Shown: positions 7,712-17,069, counted from the stretch's first letter. The stretch: DNA of 64,000 nucleotides from Desulfobotulus alkaliphilus (GCF_007830435.1 NZ_VLLC01000006.1:96029-160028); one strand, 5' to 3'. Program-made: numbers and translations. The notes: a model not told the origin generated them from the sequence alone.

Positions 7712-9763
7712 ATGATTTCCACCTTATCCATGCCCCGCATCCGGGGAGATCTTTTCGGAGGACTGACCGCAGGAGTTGTGGCCCTTCCCCTGGCCCTGGC
7801 CTTTGGTGTGGCTTCGGGAGCCGGAGCTGCAGCAGGCTTATACGGAGCCATCATGCTGGGCCTGATTGCTGCTCTGGCGGGCGGAACGAAAATGCAGATC
7901 TCCGGCCCTACCGGCCCCATGACCGTGGTTTTTGCTGCCATTCTCATATCCATGGAGGGAAACATTGCCATGGTCATGGGTGCCGTTCTTGTCTGTGGTG
8001 TGGTACAGATCCTGCTTGGCCTCAGCAAGACCGGAGCCCTTGTCAAATTTATTCCCTACCCGGTGGTATCGGGTTTCATGAGCGGCATCGGGCTCATCAT
8101 TATCCTTCTTCAGATTGCTCCGCTGCTGGGCGCACCCTCACAGGCTTCACCCACGGGTGCAATTTTTGCCATACCTGAAACCTTAATGTCCATTAATTTT
8201 CAGGCGGCCTTTCTATCCCTCCTTACCCTGCTCATTGTTTTCCTGACTCCCATGAGCATCAGCCGTATTCTCCCCTCTCCCCTGCTGGCCCTCATCAGCG
8301 TAACCCTCATCTCCATTGCAGCGGGCTTCAAAGTGCCTGTCATAGGAGAAATTCCCATGGGGCTACCGGACCTCACCCTGCCTCTCTTCAGCATGGAAAC
8401 CCTGAAGCCCGTGATTGTTGCAGGCGTTACCCTTGCCCTTCTCGGCAGCATAGACAGCCTTCTCACCTCCCTTGTGGCGGACTCCGTAACAGGTACCCGC
8501 CACAACTCCAACCGGGAGCTTGTGGGGCAGGGCCTTGGCAATACCCTATGCGCATTTGTGGGGGGGATTCCCGGAGCCGGAGCCACCATGCGCACAGTCG
8601 TGAATATCAAAGCAGGGGGAAGTACACGCATCAGCGGCGTCACCCATGCGGTTTTTCTTCTGATTCTTCTTCTGGGCGCCGCACCTCTGGCCCAGAACAT
8701 TCCTCTGGCCGTTCTTGCAGGCATCCTCATCAAAGTAGGACTGGATATTCTGGACTACCGTTTTATCAAACTTCTTAAAACAGCCCCCAAAGATGATCTC
8801 ATGGTCATGACCGCAGTCTTTGTACTCACGGTTTTTGTGGATCTCATCATTGCCGTAGGAGTGGGGGTTCTCTTTTCCATGGCACTGATCACCAAAAGGG
8901 TCAGCAGTCAGGCCCGCGTCAGCATCTGGCCCGATGACGAGAGTGCCACCAGCCGTATGCAGGGACAAGTAAGGGTACTTGAAATTCAGGGAGCTTTTTT
9001 CTTCGGATCCACCAGTCGCCTCACGGACAATGTGGATCAGGTAATGGGTACAAAGGTCATCATTTTCAACTGCAGTCGCATCCCCTTCATTGACCTGAGT
9101 GCCGTTTTTGCGCTGGAGGAAACCATTGAACGGCTCAAAGCCTCAAAAATCACCTCCCTTGTGGTCATGCCCCCGCAAATCAGGGCACAGCTCATCAACC
9201 TGAACCATGAAGGACTTCCATCCCAGATAATATTTCCGGACCTTAAAAGCGCACTCATGGAAGCAGAAATCTTTACGCAGCCTGAAAAAAGCCCCAAAGC
9301 TCTGGTCCCCGGTGCCCGTATTCTGCTGGTGGATGATGAAAAGGACTTCACGGAAATGCTTGCTCTGCGCCTTGAAGAAAGGGGACACATTATTTCCCTT
9401 GCCCACGACGGCAGGGAAGGACTGAACCTTCTTAGGGAAAAGCCACAGGATGTGGTTGTACTGGATCTCCGCATGCCCGGGATGGGCGGACTTGAGGTAC
9501 TGGCAGAGTTGAAAAAAGAGTTTCCCTCCGTAGAGGTTATTCTTCTCACAGGCCACGGAAGCGAAGAAAGTGCCGTTCAGGGTATGCGCATGGGAGCCTT
9601 TGACTACCTCCTTAAACCCGCAGAATTTTCAGAACTTCTGGATAAAATCAAGGCCGCCCGAAGGCGCAAGGTCAGCCAGGAAGAGCGTATACGTCAGGCA
9701 GAAGCAAGACTTATATCTCCCCGGACTCCCCAAAGTACGGATCTGCAGCATCAGGAAAACTAA
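7712..9763 (+). CDS. SulP-family anion permease with STAS domain and C-terminal receiver domain
   Basis: A 683-residue three-part protein. Residues 1-400 form a SulP/SLC26-type membrane domain: GGLTAGVVALPLALAFGVAS, the QISGPTGPMTV motif, GIPGAGATMRTVVN and about 12 hydrophobic segments. Residues 415-520 form a STAS domain (VRVLEIQGAFFFG, VIIFNCSRIPFIDLSAVFAL). Residues 535-650 are a complete receiver (ILLVDDEKDF, Asp585 in VVVLDLRMPGMGG, LLTGHG, YLLKPAE). SulP proteins move sulfate, bicarbonate or other anions by symport or exchange; the substrate here is unknown. CGGAGG precedes the ATG. Lying directly behind a kinase/receiver chain, its transport is probably phospho-controlled. The fusion is seen in the sequence; the control is inferred. 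Confidence 0.92.
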   Translation: MISTLSMPRIRGDLFGGLTAGVVALPLALAFGVASGAGAAAGLYGAIMLGLIAALAGGTKMQISGPTGPMTVVFAAILISMEGNIAMVMGAVLVCGVVQILLGLSKTGALVKFIPYPVVSGFMSGIGLIIILLQIAPLLGAPSQASPTGAIFAIPETLMSINFQAAFLSLLTLLIVFLTPMSISRILPSPLLALISVTLISIAAGFKVPVIGEIPMGLPDLTLPLFSMETLKPVIVAGVTLALLGSIDSLLTSLVADSVTGTRHNSNRELVGQGLGNTLCAFVGGIPGAGATMRTVVNIKAGGSTRISGVTHAVFLLILLLGAAPLAQNIPLAVLAGILIKVGLDILDYRFIKLLKTAPKDDLMVMTAVFVLTVFVDLIIAVGVGVLFSMALITKRVSSQARVSIWPDDESATSRMQGQVRVLEIQGAFFFGSTSRLTDNVDQVMGTKVIIFNCSRIPFIDLSAVFALEETIERLKASKITSLVVMPPQIRAQLINLNHEGLPSQIIFPDLKSALMEAEIFTQPEKSPKALVPGARILLVDDEKDFTEMLALRLEERGHIISLAHDGREGLNLLREKPQDVVVLDLRMPGMGGLEVLAELKKEFPSVEVILLTGHGSEESAVQGMRMGAFDYLLKPAEFSELLDKIKAARRRKVSQEERIRQAEARLISPRTPQSTDLQHQEN

Positions 9764-9773
9764 TATTCTGACC

Positions 9774-9815
9774 TGCCGTTTCTTGAGTACCTGAGGCATT
9801 GCTCAAGAAACGGCA
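9774..9815 (+). terminator. Stem-loop terminator after the SulP-receiver gene
   Basis: A perfect 14-bp inverted repeat (TGCCGTTTCTTGAG at 9774-9787, complement at 9802-9815) with a 14-base loop begins 11 bases after the stop codon. There is no long T run, so termination may be only partial. Confidence 0.6.
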
Positions 9816-10572
9816 CTGATTTATCGGGACAGGTCGAAGCAGCTCAAAGTACAATTTTTGCACTGTCCTGGTATTTTACTGGAGTTTTTCCGCTTTTTCT
9901 CTGCTTCCCTTCCTGCAATTCTATCCGTCATACATTCCTCAAAGACATAATGAAACATACCTGTTTCTTTCGCCATCCACCTTTACAGCCCGGGCCGTGT
10001 CGATAAAAATGAATACTGCAATACCCTTAGCCCTCACAGACAAAACCCCATTCGCCTGTCCTGAACAGCATTTATAAAAAAATAGACTTCCTTATTTTTC
10101 CGTGCTATCAGATTTTCCTAACCTGATCATGAAATGTTCTTATCAAATTAAATATAGCCAGATAAGACGCTTCATATGCAGATGAACTATAGGCATCTTT
10201 CCTTCAGAGGAAGCATGCCTGTATGTATTTTATTTCAACTTTTTTCAAAAGGAAACCTTGATATTTATGAAAAAAACCTTTTTAAACCAAGCATCCCCCA
10301 CACAAGGGCGCAATTCTTTTCACAGAAAAATCTGTATTCCCGAAATGCCATTCCGTAAAACCAAAGGAATGTCTTTCGGTAATTTAATCATTCATGCCTG
10401 AGCTAAAACCGCCTTTTTTGCCCCTTTCGTCAGGCCCGAATTTATCCCTTTCATGCCACTGTGCAAAATAGGATCAAAATTCCCGCCTCCCCTGAACGGA
10501 ACAAAAAATCCTGGTTTTCATCCGGGCACCCTGTACTCATACAACATTGATGAAGGATTCGGAGAGAACACC
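9816..10572. other. Long intergenic region upstream of second SulP gene
   Basis: About 750 AT-rich bases with no convincing gene. A 60-codon frame at 10176-10358 has no homology or ribosome site and is judged spurious. The region probably holds the promoter for the second SulP gene. No known riboswitch motif was recognised. Confidence 0.5.
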
Positions 10573-12147
10573 ATGACTAACACCTTTTCCACCAAAACCC
10601 TCCGGGGAGATCTTTTCGGCGGACTCACCGCCGGCATTGTCGCCCTCCCCCTTGCCCTTGCCTTTGGCGTTGCTTCCGGTGCAGGAGCCGCCGCAGGCCT
10701 TTACGGAGCCATCATGCTGGGCATGGTGGCCGCCATTTTTGGCGGTACCCGCACCCAGATATCCGGCCCCACAGGCCCCATGACCGTTGTATTTGCATCC
10801 ATTCTCGTGGCTGTAGGCGGTGACCTTGCCACGGCCATGTCTGCTGTACTCATTGCCGGACTTATCCAGATCATCATGGGCTGCGTAAAGGTTGGCGGCC
10901 TCGTGCGCTTTATCCCCTACCCTGTGATATCCGGTTTTATGAGCGGCATCGGCATTATCATCATTCTGCTGCAGATAGCCCCTCTAATGGGAACATCTCC
11001 CAAAACGTCACCCTTCCTTGCCATCATGACACTGCCCTCCACCCTTATGGCCCTTAATTTTCAGGCACTGATACTGGGCGGGCTGACCCTGCTCATCGTT
11101 TTTTTTACTCCCATGCGCATCAGCCGGATAATTCCATCCCCTCTGATTGCCCTGATCGCCATAACCCTTCTCTCCATGGGACTGGGCTTCAAGGTTCCCG
11201 TCATCGGTGAAATTCCCCTTGGACTTCCTGAATTTATCATGCCAGCCTTCTGTCTCCAGGCATGGACCACCATCCTTGTTCTGGGCATTACCCTTGCCCT
11301 TCTGGGAAGCATTGACTCCCTGCTTACTTCCCTTGTGGCAGACTCGGTCACAGGCACCCGCCATAAACCCAACCGGGAACTGATCGGTCAGGGTCTGGGA
11401 AATATGATGTGTTCCTTTGTGGGGGGCCTTCCCGGCGCAGGCGCCACCATGCGCACGGTGGTCAACATCAAGGCAGGTGGACAGACAAGAATCAGCGGTG
11501 TCACCCATGCAAGCCTTCTGCTCATCCTTCTTCTGGGAGCCGCGCCCCTGGCCACCAACATCCCCATGGCGGTTCTTGCGGGTATTCTCATCAAAGTCGG
11601 CGTTGATATTCTGGACTACAAGCTCCTTCGCCTCATAAAAACCGCTCCACGGACAGACCTTTCCGTTATGGCCGTGGTTTTCGGACTCACGGTGTTTGTG
11701 GATCTCATCATTGCCGTGGGCGCAGGCGTTTTCATGTCTATGGGTATGATCATCCACCGTATGGTCCGGCAGGCCAACTTCAAAATTTACCCTCTGGATA
11801 ACACCCGATCCGATGCCATGGAAGGCAGAATCCGTATCCTTGAAATAAACGGCCCCTTTTTCTTCGGTTCCATGAGCAAGCTTGTGGATGAAGTGGACAC
11901 GGTACTGGATACAAAGGTAATTATTTTTGATTGCCGCAAGGTTCCCTTCATTGACCTGAGTGCTATTTTTGCTCTGGAAGAAATTATTCTCCGCCTTAAG
12001 AGCTCGCACATTCAAACCTTCATTGTACTAAGTGAAGTACTCCGAAATGAACTTGTGCATCTCCACGACAAAGATCTTCCCGAAGAAATTCTCTTTGTGG
12101 ATTTTGAAAACGCACTGGAAGAAGCAAGAAAAATAGATAAAAAATAA
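10573..12147 (+). CDS. SulP-family anion permease with STAS domain
   Basis: A 524-residue paralogue of the permease at 7712, matching it almost throughout the membrane domain (GGLTAGIVALPLALAFGVAS, QISGPTGPMTVVFA, GLPGAGATMRTVVN, NIPMAVLAGILIKVG) and the STAS domain (IRILEINGPFFFG, FIDLSAIFALEE). It ends after the STAS domain and has no receiver. The ATG at 10573 follows GGAGAG by 6 bases. An upstream in-frame ATG at 10453 adds a hydrophilic stretch without homology and is rejected. It likely arose by tandem duplication, with gain or loss of the receiver in one copy. Substrate unknown. Confidence 0.9.
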   Translation: MTNTFSTKTLRGDLFGGLTAGIVALPLALAFGVASGAGAAAGLYGAIMLGMVAAIFGGTRTQISGPTGPMTVVFASILVAVGGDLATAMSAVLIAGLIQIIMGCVKVGGLVRFIPYPVISGFMSGIGIIIILLQIAPLMGTSPKTSPFLAIMTLPSTLMALNFQALILGGLTLLIVFFTPMRISRIIPSPLIALIAITLLSMGLGFKVPVIGEIPLGLPEFIMPAFCLQAWTTILVLGITLALLGSIDSLLTSLVADSVTGTRHKPNRELIGQGLGNMMCSFVGGLPGAGATMRTVVNIKAGGQTRISGVTHASLLLILLLGAAPLATNIPMAVLAGILIKVGVDILDYKLLRLIKTAPRTDLSVMAVVFGLTVFVDLIIAVGAGVFMSMGMIIHRMVRQANFKIYPLDNTRSDAMEGRIRILEINGPFFFGSMSKLVDEVDTVLDTKVIIFDCRKVPFIDLSAIFALEEIILRLKSSHIQTFIVLSEVLRNELVHLHDKDLPEEILFVDFENALEEARKIDKK

Positions 12148-12183
12148 ACGCTTCATATTTTTTTCTGACCCCTCCTTTTAAAA

Positions 12184-12237
12184 CACGGAGCAGATCGTGC
12201 AAAATATGCACCCGGATATTCTGCCTTCTGCTCCGTG
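12184..12237. terminator. Possible stem-loop downstream of second SulP gene
   Basis: CACGGAGCAG at 12184-12193 is complementary to CTGCTCCGTG at 12228-12237, with a 34-base loop. It lies 36 bases after the stop codon. No T run follows on the plus strand, so this is a weak terminator candidate. Confidence 0.35.
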
Positions 12238-12707
12238 CTCCTCCCATGTCCTTTCATTTTCAGGCCTGCTATCCCTTAGCGCCATTTATCAGACACCCAG
12301 CAACCACTGCATGAACTACAAGCATTCTTTGCACACCATATAAGCCGGAGGTCTTCTCCAGTCTCTGATACAAAATCCCTTTACCTTTGGTGCAGTAAAT
12401 CAGCCTGAATGACTCCTGCACTGATCCGACAGCTTATCGGCCTGCGGCAGCCACTTCCGCTCATTAGAAAAAACTGCAGTCCTGTTCCGGCACGGAAAAA
12501 AACATCAAAAAATACTTTGTTTACAACAAAACCATGGTATAATGATCAGAATTCCGGTTTACGGCAACGGATCTGTATTTGACAGCATGATATCAAAATA
12601 CTAAAGATGTGCGTCGCATGACAACATCCCCGTTGATACCGATGACGGAAATTCATCCGGCCGGTGTCATTTCCGGGGCGAAAAGCATTATATAAGGAGG
12701 ACGTACA
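12238..12707. other. Intergenic region upstream of OFA transporter
   Basis: No gene is supported. The last 200 bases are AT-rich and probably contain the transporter promoter. A strong ribosome site, AAGGAGGA, lies 7 bases before the ATG at 12708. Confidence 0.5.
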
Positions 12708-13997
12708 ATGACTGAAGGGAAGGTCATGAACCGGTGGCTTGTGGTGATGGGTGCCATCATGGTTCAGATGTGTCTGGGGGCAATCTACGCCTGGTCCGTG
12801 TTCACGGGAGCACTGCAGGATGCCGGTTGGACGGCGGCCCAGACACAGGTGGTATTTTCCGTGGCACTGGTTTCCTATGCCCTGTCCATGGTGGGTGCAG
12901 GCTTCAAGCTGAATACGGTGGGCCCCCGAAATATGGCCATACTGGGCGGTCTGATTCTCGGTACCGGCTATGTGATTGCAGGCCTTTTCGGTGGCACAAA
13001 CTTCTGGATACTGCTGATTTTCATCGGTATTGTGGGCGGTACAGGTATTGGTGTAGGCTATGTGGTACCCATTGCCGTGGGCATGCGCTGGTTTCCCGAT
13101 AAAAAGGGTCTCATCACTGGCCTTGCCGTAGCAGGCTTCGGCCTCGGTGCCATGCTCTGGGTCAAGCTTGCGGGAAGCATGGGTAACCTCATTGCCAATT
13201 TCGGCTTAGGCACCACTTTCATTATTCTCGGCATCACCTTTGCCGTTTTTGTTACCATCGGCGGGATGTTCATGGTCTTCCCTCCCGAAGGCTGGCTGCC
13301 CGCAGGCTATACACCTGAGACCAGCTCTGCCGGAGGAACCAGCAGTGTGGCTGTGGAATTCGGTGCCGGTGAAATGGTAAAAACCCCGCAGTTCTGGATG
13401 ATCTTTTTCACCTTTGCCTTCCTTGCCAGTGCAGGCCTCATGAGCATCGGCCTCATGCAGCTTTATCCCATGGAAGCCCTCATGGCCAATGGCATGGACA
13501 GGGTTTCGGCCATGGCCGTTGCGGGAACCGCCATGGCTGTCTTCTTTTCCATCGCCAATGCCGCAGGCCGCGTGGTATGGGGCATGATCTCCGATGTTCT
13601 GGGCCGTAAAAACTCCATGGTCATCCTTGCCTTCTCCCAGGGTCTCGTGGTCATGGCCTTTACCTATATGGCCGGAACACCGGCCCTTCTCTACCTCGGC
13701 GCCACCCTCATCGGTTTCAACTTCGGTGGCGGTCTTGCCCTCTTCCCCACCCTGACAGCGGACACCTTCGGTACCCAGAGTGTGGGCAGAAACTACCCCC
13801 TCATTTTCCTTGCCTATGGCGCAGGCGCCCTGCTGGGTCCCAACCTCGGCGGCATTCTGGGGGGCATGGGGAAATTTGGAATGGCCTTCACCATCTGCGG
13901 TATCCTCTGTCTCATGGGCGGTATCCTTACCATGATGCTGCGCGCCCCTGAAAAAAAAACGGATGAGGCCGTAGAAGCCGAAATGGAAGCCGCATAA
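12708..13997 (+). CDS. OFA-family (oxalate/formate antiporter-like) MFS transporter
   Basis: A 429-residue inner-membrane carrier with about 12 hydrophobic helices. The N-terminal signature QMCLGAIYAWSVFTGAL with GWTAAQTQ shortly after it, the GTGIGVGYVVPIAVGMRWFP stretch and WGMISDVLGRKN are characteristic of the OFA subfamily. OFA members exchange small monocarboxylates or dicarboxylates such as oxalate and formate, but many in sulfate reducers have unknown substrates, so the substrate is left open. The C-terminal tail is acidic (EAVEAEMEAA). It is monocistronic: strong ribosome site AAGGAGGA upstream and a clear terminator downstream. Confidence 0.9.
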   Translation: MTEGKVMNRWLVVMGAIMVQMCLGAIYAWSVFTGALQDAGWTAAQTQVVFSVALVSYALSMVGAGFKLNTVGPRNMAILGGLILGTGYVIAGLFGGTNFWILLIFIGIVGGTGIGVGYVVPIAVGMRWFPDKKGLITGLAVAGFGLGAMLWVKLAGSMGNLIANFGLGTTFIILGITFAVFVTIGGMFMVFPPEGWLPAGYTPETSSAGGTSSVAVEFGAGEMVKTPQFWMIFFTFAFLASAGLMSIGLMQLYPMEALMANGMDRVSAMAVAGTAMAVFFSIANAAGRVVWGMISDVLGRKNSMVILAFSQGLVVMAFTYMAGTPALLYLGATLIGFNFGGGLALFPTLTADTFGTQSVGRNYPLIFLAYGAGALLGPNLGGILGGMGKFGMAFTICGILCLMGGILTMMLRAPEKKTDEAVEAEMEAA

Positions 13998-14090
13998 AAG
14001 ATGGATTCATCCGTAAGATAATTTTCATAAAAACAAGACCTAATGCCTCCTTCTCCACCGGGAAAGGGAGGCCGGGTGAAGATTCAAAGC

Positions 14091-14132
14091 AAACGGTCAG
14101 CCTCCCCTGAAAGGGAGACTGACCGTTTGTTT
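14091..14132 (+). terminator. Rho-independent terminator of the OFA transporter gene
   Basis: AAACGGTCAG/CTGACCGTTT arms (14091-14100 and 14119-14128), one mismatch, then a CTCCC/GGGAG inner stem with a 6-base loop, followed by GTTTAT. The tail of this terminator is the insertion site of the element at 14136. Confidence 0.8.
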
Positions 14133-14135
14133 ATG

Positions 14136-14478
14136 CGTAACTGTTCAGCACAGTTTTCCAAAACTACGCAAGCCAGATGCACAGGCTCCAGGCTATTTGC
14201 CCGTGACGCAATCTTATTCGGGAGCTTCTTGCCCTGTGCGGAAGCGGCAAAAACTCGCCGCCACAGGCAGGATAAGCTTTTTGATTACCATGGCAGGCTT
14301 AAGCACGCTGCCTTTGTGGCGGCTCAGACAGTTTGCCGCTTCTTTCGCACAGGCCTGCAAAGCTCTGATCCGAAACGATTGCAATGTCACTTGCAAATAG
14401 CCACGGAGCCTTGCAGCAGTACGAAGCTGCTGCAATTTTAGCATCGGCAGTTCGGAATAAACCATGCTGAATAATTAG
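14136..14478. mobile_element. MITE-like element with a large internal hairpin, first copy
   Basis: A non-coding element of about 340 bp. The left end GTAACTGTTCAGCA (14137-14150) and right end TGCTGAATAATTAG (14465-14478) form an imperfect terminal inverted repeat, 11 of 14 matching. The flanks repeat as GTTTATGC (14129-14136) and GTTTATGT (14479-14486), a probable 8-bp target duplication. Ends starting GTAA with 8-bp duplications are known for the IS66 family, so a non-autonomous IS66-type derivative is plausible. The interior (about 14220-14370) folds into a long imperfect hairpin with arms of roughly 60 bases. The same left end recurs at 63924. Confidence 0.65.
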
Positions 14479-14514
14479 GTTTATGTTTAACAAGCCTGCC
14501 CAGATACAGAACTG

Positions 14515-15333
14515 TCAGATCTCAGGAACAAAGGGCAGGGCAAAGGTCATGGTGGCCGTGTAGCTGATGCTCTCACATTTTAAAGCCTTCTCACCCGTGG
14601 CGGGAAAACTCCGGCTGGCCGTTACGATCCAGGGACCGTAAAATTCTTCCAGCGTCAGCTTTGCCATGCCTGCGGCATTGGAGCGGGTTTTTTCTGTCCG
14701 GGCATTGGGCGCCACAAGGTTGCTTGCCGTCACTTCATAATCCGCTGCGGGCTTGCCATCCACCAGCACCCTGACCTCAAGGCTGTCCCCCGGCTGCAGG
14801 CGGTTGGGATTGACCATGGGCACAATTTCCACCTTCTGCCCTATGGGTGTTGCAAAGGGATTGCTGTCCGGTCCGTCTAAGGGAAGGGTCCGCTGGGGCA
14901 GAACAGAAACCAGGGCCTTGGCATATTTTTCATAATAGATCTGGTGAAAATCCTTTTTCCCTTCCACAGGACCATAAAAGGCTGGTTTTGTATGGGCCGC
15001 AAAAACCCTGGCTCCCGGCGTATGCATATCCACACGCAATGCCCGGAAACCCTCACTGCCCACCTCCATGGGAATACGGCTGCCATCGGGCTCTATGCGC
15101 TCCAGCCCGCCCCAGACCCTGTCCGAGATAAAATCCGCCACCGGATAACTGTGGCCCCACCCGAAATAAACAACGGTCTTGGCCCTTGGCGTGGGTGCAT
15201 ACTTGGCGTGCTGCCAGAGGGCAGGCGTATAATCGGTCATATTGATCCACAGATCATGGGCAAAAACCTGGGATACCATCAGGCCCAGTCCCATAAATAT
15301 GCCCGCCATCAACTTTCCTGCTTTTTTCTTCAT
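14515..15333 (-). CDS. Periplasmic DUF4198-like protein
   Basis: A 272-residue exported protein. The N-terminus MKKKAGKLMAGIFMGLGLMV...VFA is a signal peptide, and the mature part begins HDLWINMTDY, the His-rich start typical of DUF4198 / NikM-like proteins. Those proteins are often encoded next to nickel or cobalt uptake genes. A C-terminal immunoglobulin-like segment, LQPGDSLEVRVLVDGKPAADY with SNAAGMAKLTL, is also typical. The ATG at 15333 follows AAGGAG; the codon just before it is a GTG. It is divergent from the metal/redox locus starting at 15773 and probably belongs to it functionally. A metal-related role is inferred from family and context. Confidence 0.75.
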   Translation of the reverse strand: MKKKAGKLMAGIFMGLGLMVSQVFAHDLWINMTDYTPALWQHAKYAPTPRAKTVVYFGWGHSYPVADFISDRVWGGLERIEPDGSRIPMEVGSEGFRALRVDMHTPGARVFAAHTKPAFYGPVEGKKDFHQIYYEKYAKALVSVLPQRTLPLDGPDSNPFATPIGQKVEIVPMVNPNRLQPGDSLEVRVLVDGKPAADYEVTASNLVAPNARTEKTRSNAAGMAKLTLEEFYGPWIVTASRSFPATGEKALKCESISYTATMTFALPFVPEI

Positions 15334-15772
15334 CACCTTCTCCTTTTTTAGTTTAAGCGAAAAATCTAAAACAATGCCTACATTTCTGTTTTTTAAAAGT
15401 CAATTTGTTTTTGAATTGTAAAAATAAACTTTACACATACAAATTCTTTCCCCAAACCAATATTTTCAGCCATGGAAACCTGAATCAGAAAGATGACAGG
15501 AAGAGGCCCTGTGCCTTTGGCGGTCTCCCCTGAAGGACTCCTTCCCCATATCTTCCGGCTTTTCATCCAGTGATTTTGTAAACCGGATCTTTGCAAACTT
15601 AAACAATCTTTACAGATATAAATTATTTAGCCTAGACAAATTTTATTCTTGACTTCGCATACCACCCCGACTATCTCTTCCCGAATTGACAGAGGGATTT
15701 CCACGGCTCCCCATTCCGGGGCCTGAGCACAGGCAAAAAAATGACCCACATTTTTAAAAGGTTTTTTTACCC
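15334..15772. other. Divergent promoter region
   Basis: No gene is supported. The AT-rich segment 15355-15460, on the side of the DUF4198-like gene, likely holds its promoter. A second AT-rich stretch at 15600-15660 precedes the plus-strand gene. No regulator box was identified with confidence. Confidence 0.4.
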
Positions 15773-16999
15773 ATGAAAAAACGATGCCCCGCAGCAAGTC
15801 TTCCGCCCATGCAAAAATCCCGCAGGGGCAGGTGCTTTTTTCCACTGCTGCTTGCCCTTATCTTTTTTCTTCCCATGGCAAGCCCTGCAGACCCCGGCTT
15901 TCTTTTCCTTGAACCCGGCCCTGAAATGCGACGTTCCGGTGGGGGCAATACCCAGGGGGGCGGCCATGGTACAGGTATGGGTATGCAGAGAAAAAAAGAG
16001 GGGCAGGAAGCATCGGAAAATGAAAGGCAGGCCGACAGCAAAAAAACGGGAATGGAGGAAAAGGAAGAAAAAAGCGCCATGAAATCCAAGGGAAAGGGGC
16101 ATCCCGGATCAGCGGCTCCGGAATCGGAAAAAGGAGAAAAAAAAGAACGGGAAAAAAGGGCAGCCATGTCCCACCCCGCCCACTATACCCTGCTTCTGGG
16201 CTGGCCACCTGCCATGAAAGCCCAAGCCCCGGAGGATCTTCTCAGGGCAGAGACGGCCATCCTGAGACCGGATCTTTCCAGAGAGATTCTTACACCACAG
16301 AAAGAAGGCCCCGCCATCCGCATCCGGGATGCGGCCCTGATTCAGGGGACCTACCACATCAGCGCATCACTGGAAAAAACCGACGATGAGGGCAGGATAT
16401 TCAGGCTTTTCACCACAGCTTCCATGCGCAACACAGGAGAAAAGACAGATCCTCCCGAAAAAAATCCGGAAACTGCCCTTGAAGCCCATCTGCCATGGTT
16501 TTCCATGGAAGACCTGAGTCCGGATCCCGGCAACAACTTTGCAAGAATTCACAGAAAATATACGGGCGACACCCTGCCCCTGAGAATCCGGCTGGGGGGC
16601 ATGCCCGTACCGGACCTTCCCGTTACCCTCACCACGGCAGAGGGCTGGCAGCAGACCCTGCACACGGATGAGGCCGGTCAGGTCAAGTTCATCCTGATCA
16701 AAGAACGCTTCCATGACAAAGGTGTGAACAAAGCCCCCATTACCTTTTATGCAAGGGCAGAACTGGACAGCCGTTCCGAAAAGCATCTGGAGATCATAAA
16801 AAGCGTCCGACCGGATGCCGGTGACAATCCCCCCGCTGGAACAGAGATTCTACGCACCTCCCTTGCCCTGACCGTTCATCCCACGCCCCTGGACTGGGAA
16901 AGCCGGGCCGCAGGATTTTACACCCTGATTCTCACGGGCCTTGTCATCGGGCTGGGTACGGCCATCCGGAGAAGAAAACGGAGGGGAAGATGGTTCTGA
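15773..16999 (+). CDS. Exported, C-terminally membrane-anchored protein with Lys/Glu-rich linker and DUF4198-like fold
   Basis: A 408-residue protein of unknown function. Its N-terminal signal sequence is RRGRCFFPLLLALIFFLPMA. A low-complexity Gly, then Lys/Glu/Ser-rich linker spans roughly residues 50-128. The next region contains MSHPAHYTLLLGWPPAM. A domain resembling the C-terminal half of DUF4198/NikM-like proteins follows (DTLPLRIRLGGMPVPDLPVT, TDEAGQVKFILIKE). One transmembrane helix near residues 376-395 ends in RRRKRRGRWF, placing the bulk outside the cytoplasm. The ribosome site is weak, and an ATG 36 bases further down would give a more standard signal peptide. It lies 70 bases upstream of the membrane ferredoxin gene. 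Confidence 0.6.
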   Translation: MKKRCPAASLPPMQKSRRGRCFFPLLLALIFFLPMASPADPGFLFLEPGPEMRRSGGGNTQGGGHGTGMGMQRKKEGQEASENERQADSKKTGMEEKEEKSAMKSKGKGHPGSAAPESEKGEKKEREKRAAMSHPAHYTLLLGWPPAMKAQAPEDLLRAETAILRPDLSREILTPQKEGPAIRIRDAALIQGTYHISASLEKTDDEGRIFRLFTTASMRNTGEKTDPPEKNPETALEAHLPWFSMEDLSPDPGNNFARIHRKYTGDTLPLRIRLGGMPVPDLPVTLTTAEGWQQTLHTDEAGQVKFILIKERFHDKGVNKAPITFYARAELDSRSEKHLEIIKSVRPDAGDNPPAGTEILRTSLALTVHPTPLDWESRAAGFYTLILTGLVIGLGTAIRRRKRRGRWF

Positions 17000-17069
17000 T
17001 ACGGCCCCCATCAAGTGCTTGTCTCTGCAAGGAAATACCTGTTTTTTCGATTGTCCGGAGGAAAAAACC

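Noticed and set aside
10176..10358. Small gene upstream of the second SulP
   Set aside because: No ribosome site, no recognisable domain, and AT-rich intergenic sequence.
14043..14441. 132-codon frame across the terminator and mobile element
   Set aside because: It runs through a clear terminator hairpin and the non-coding element; no homology.
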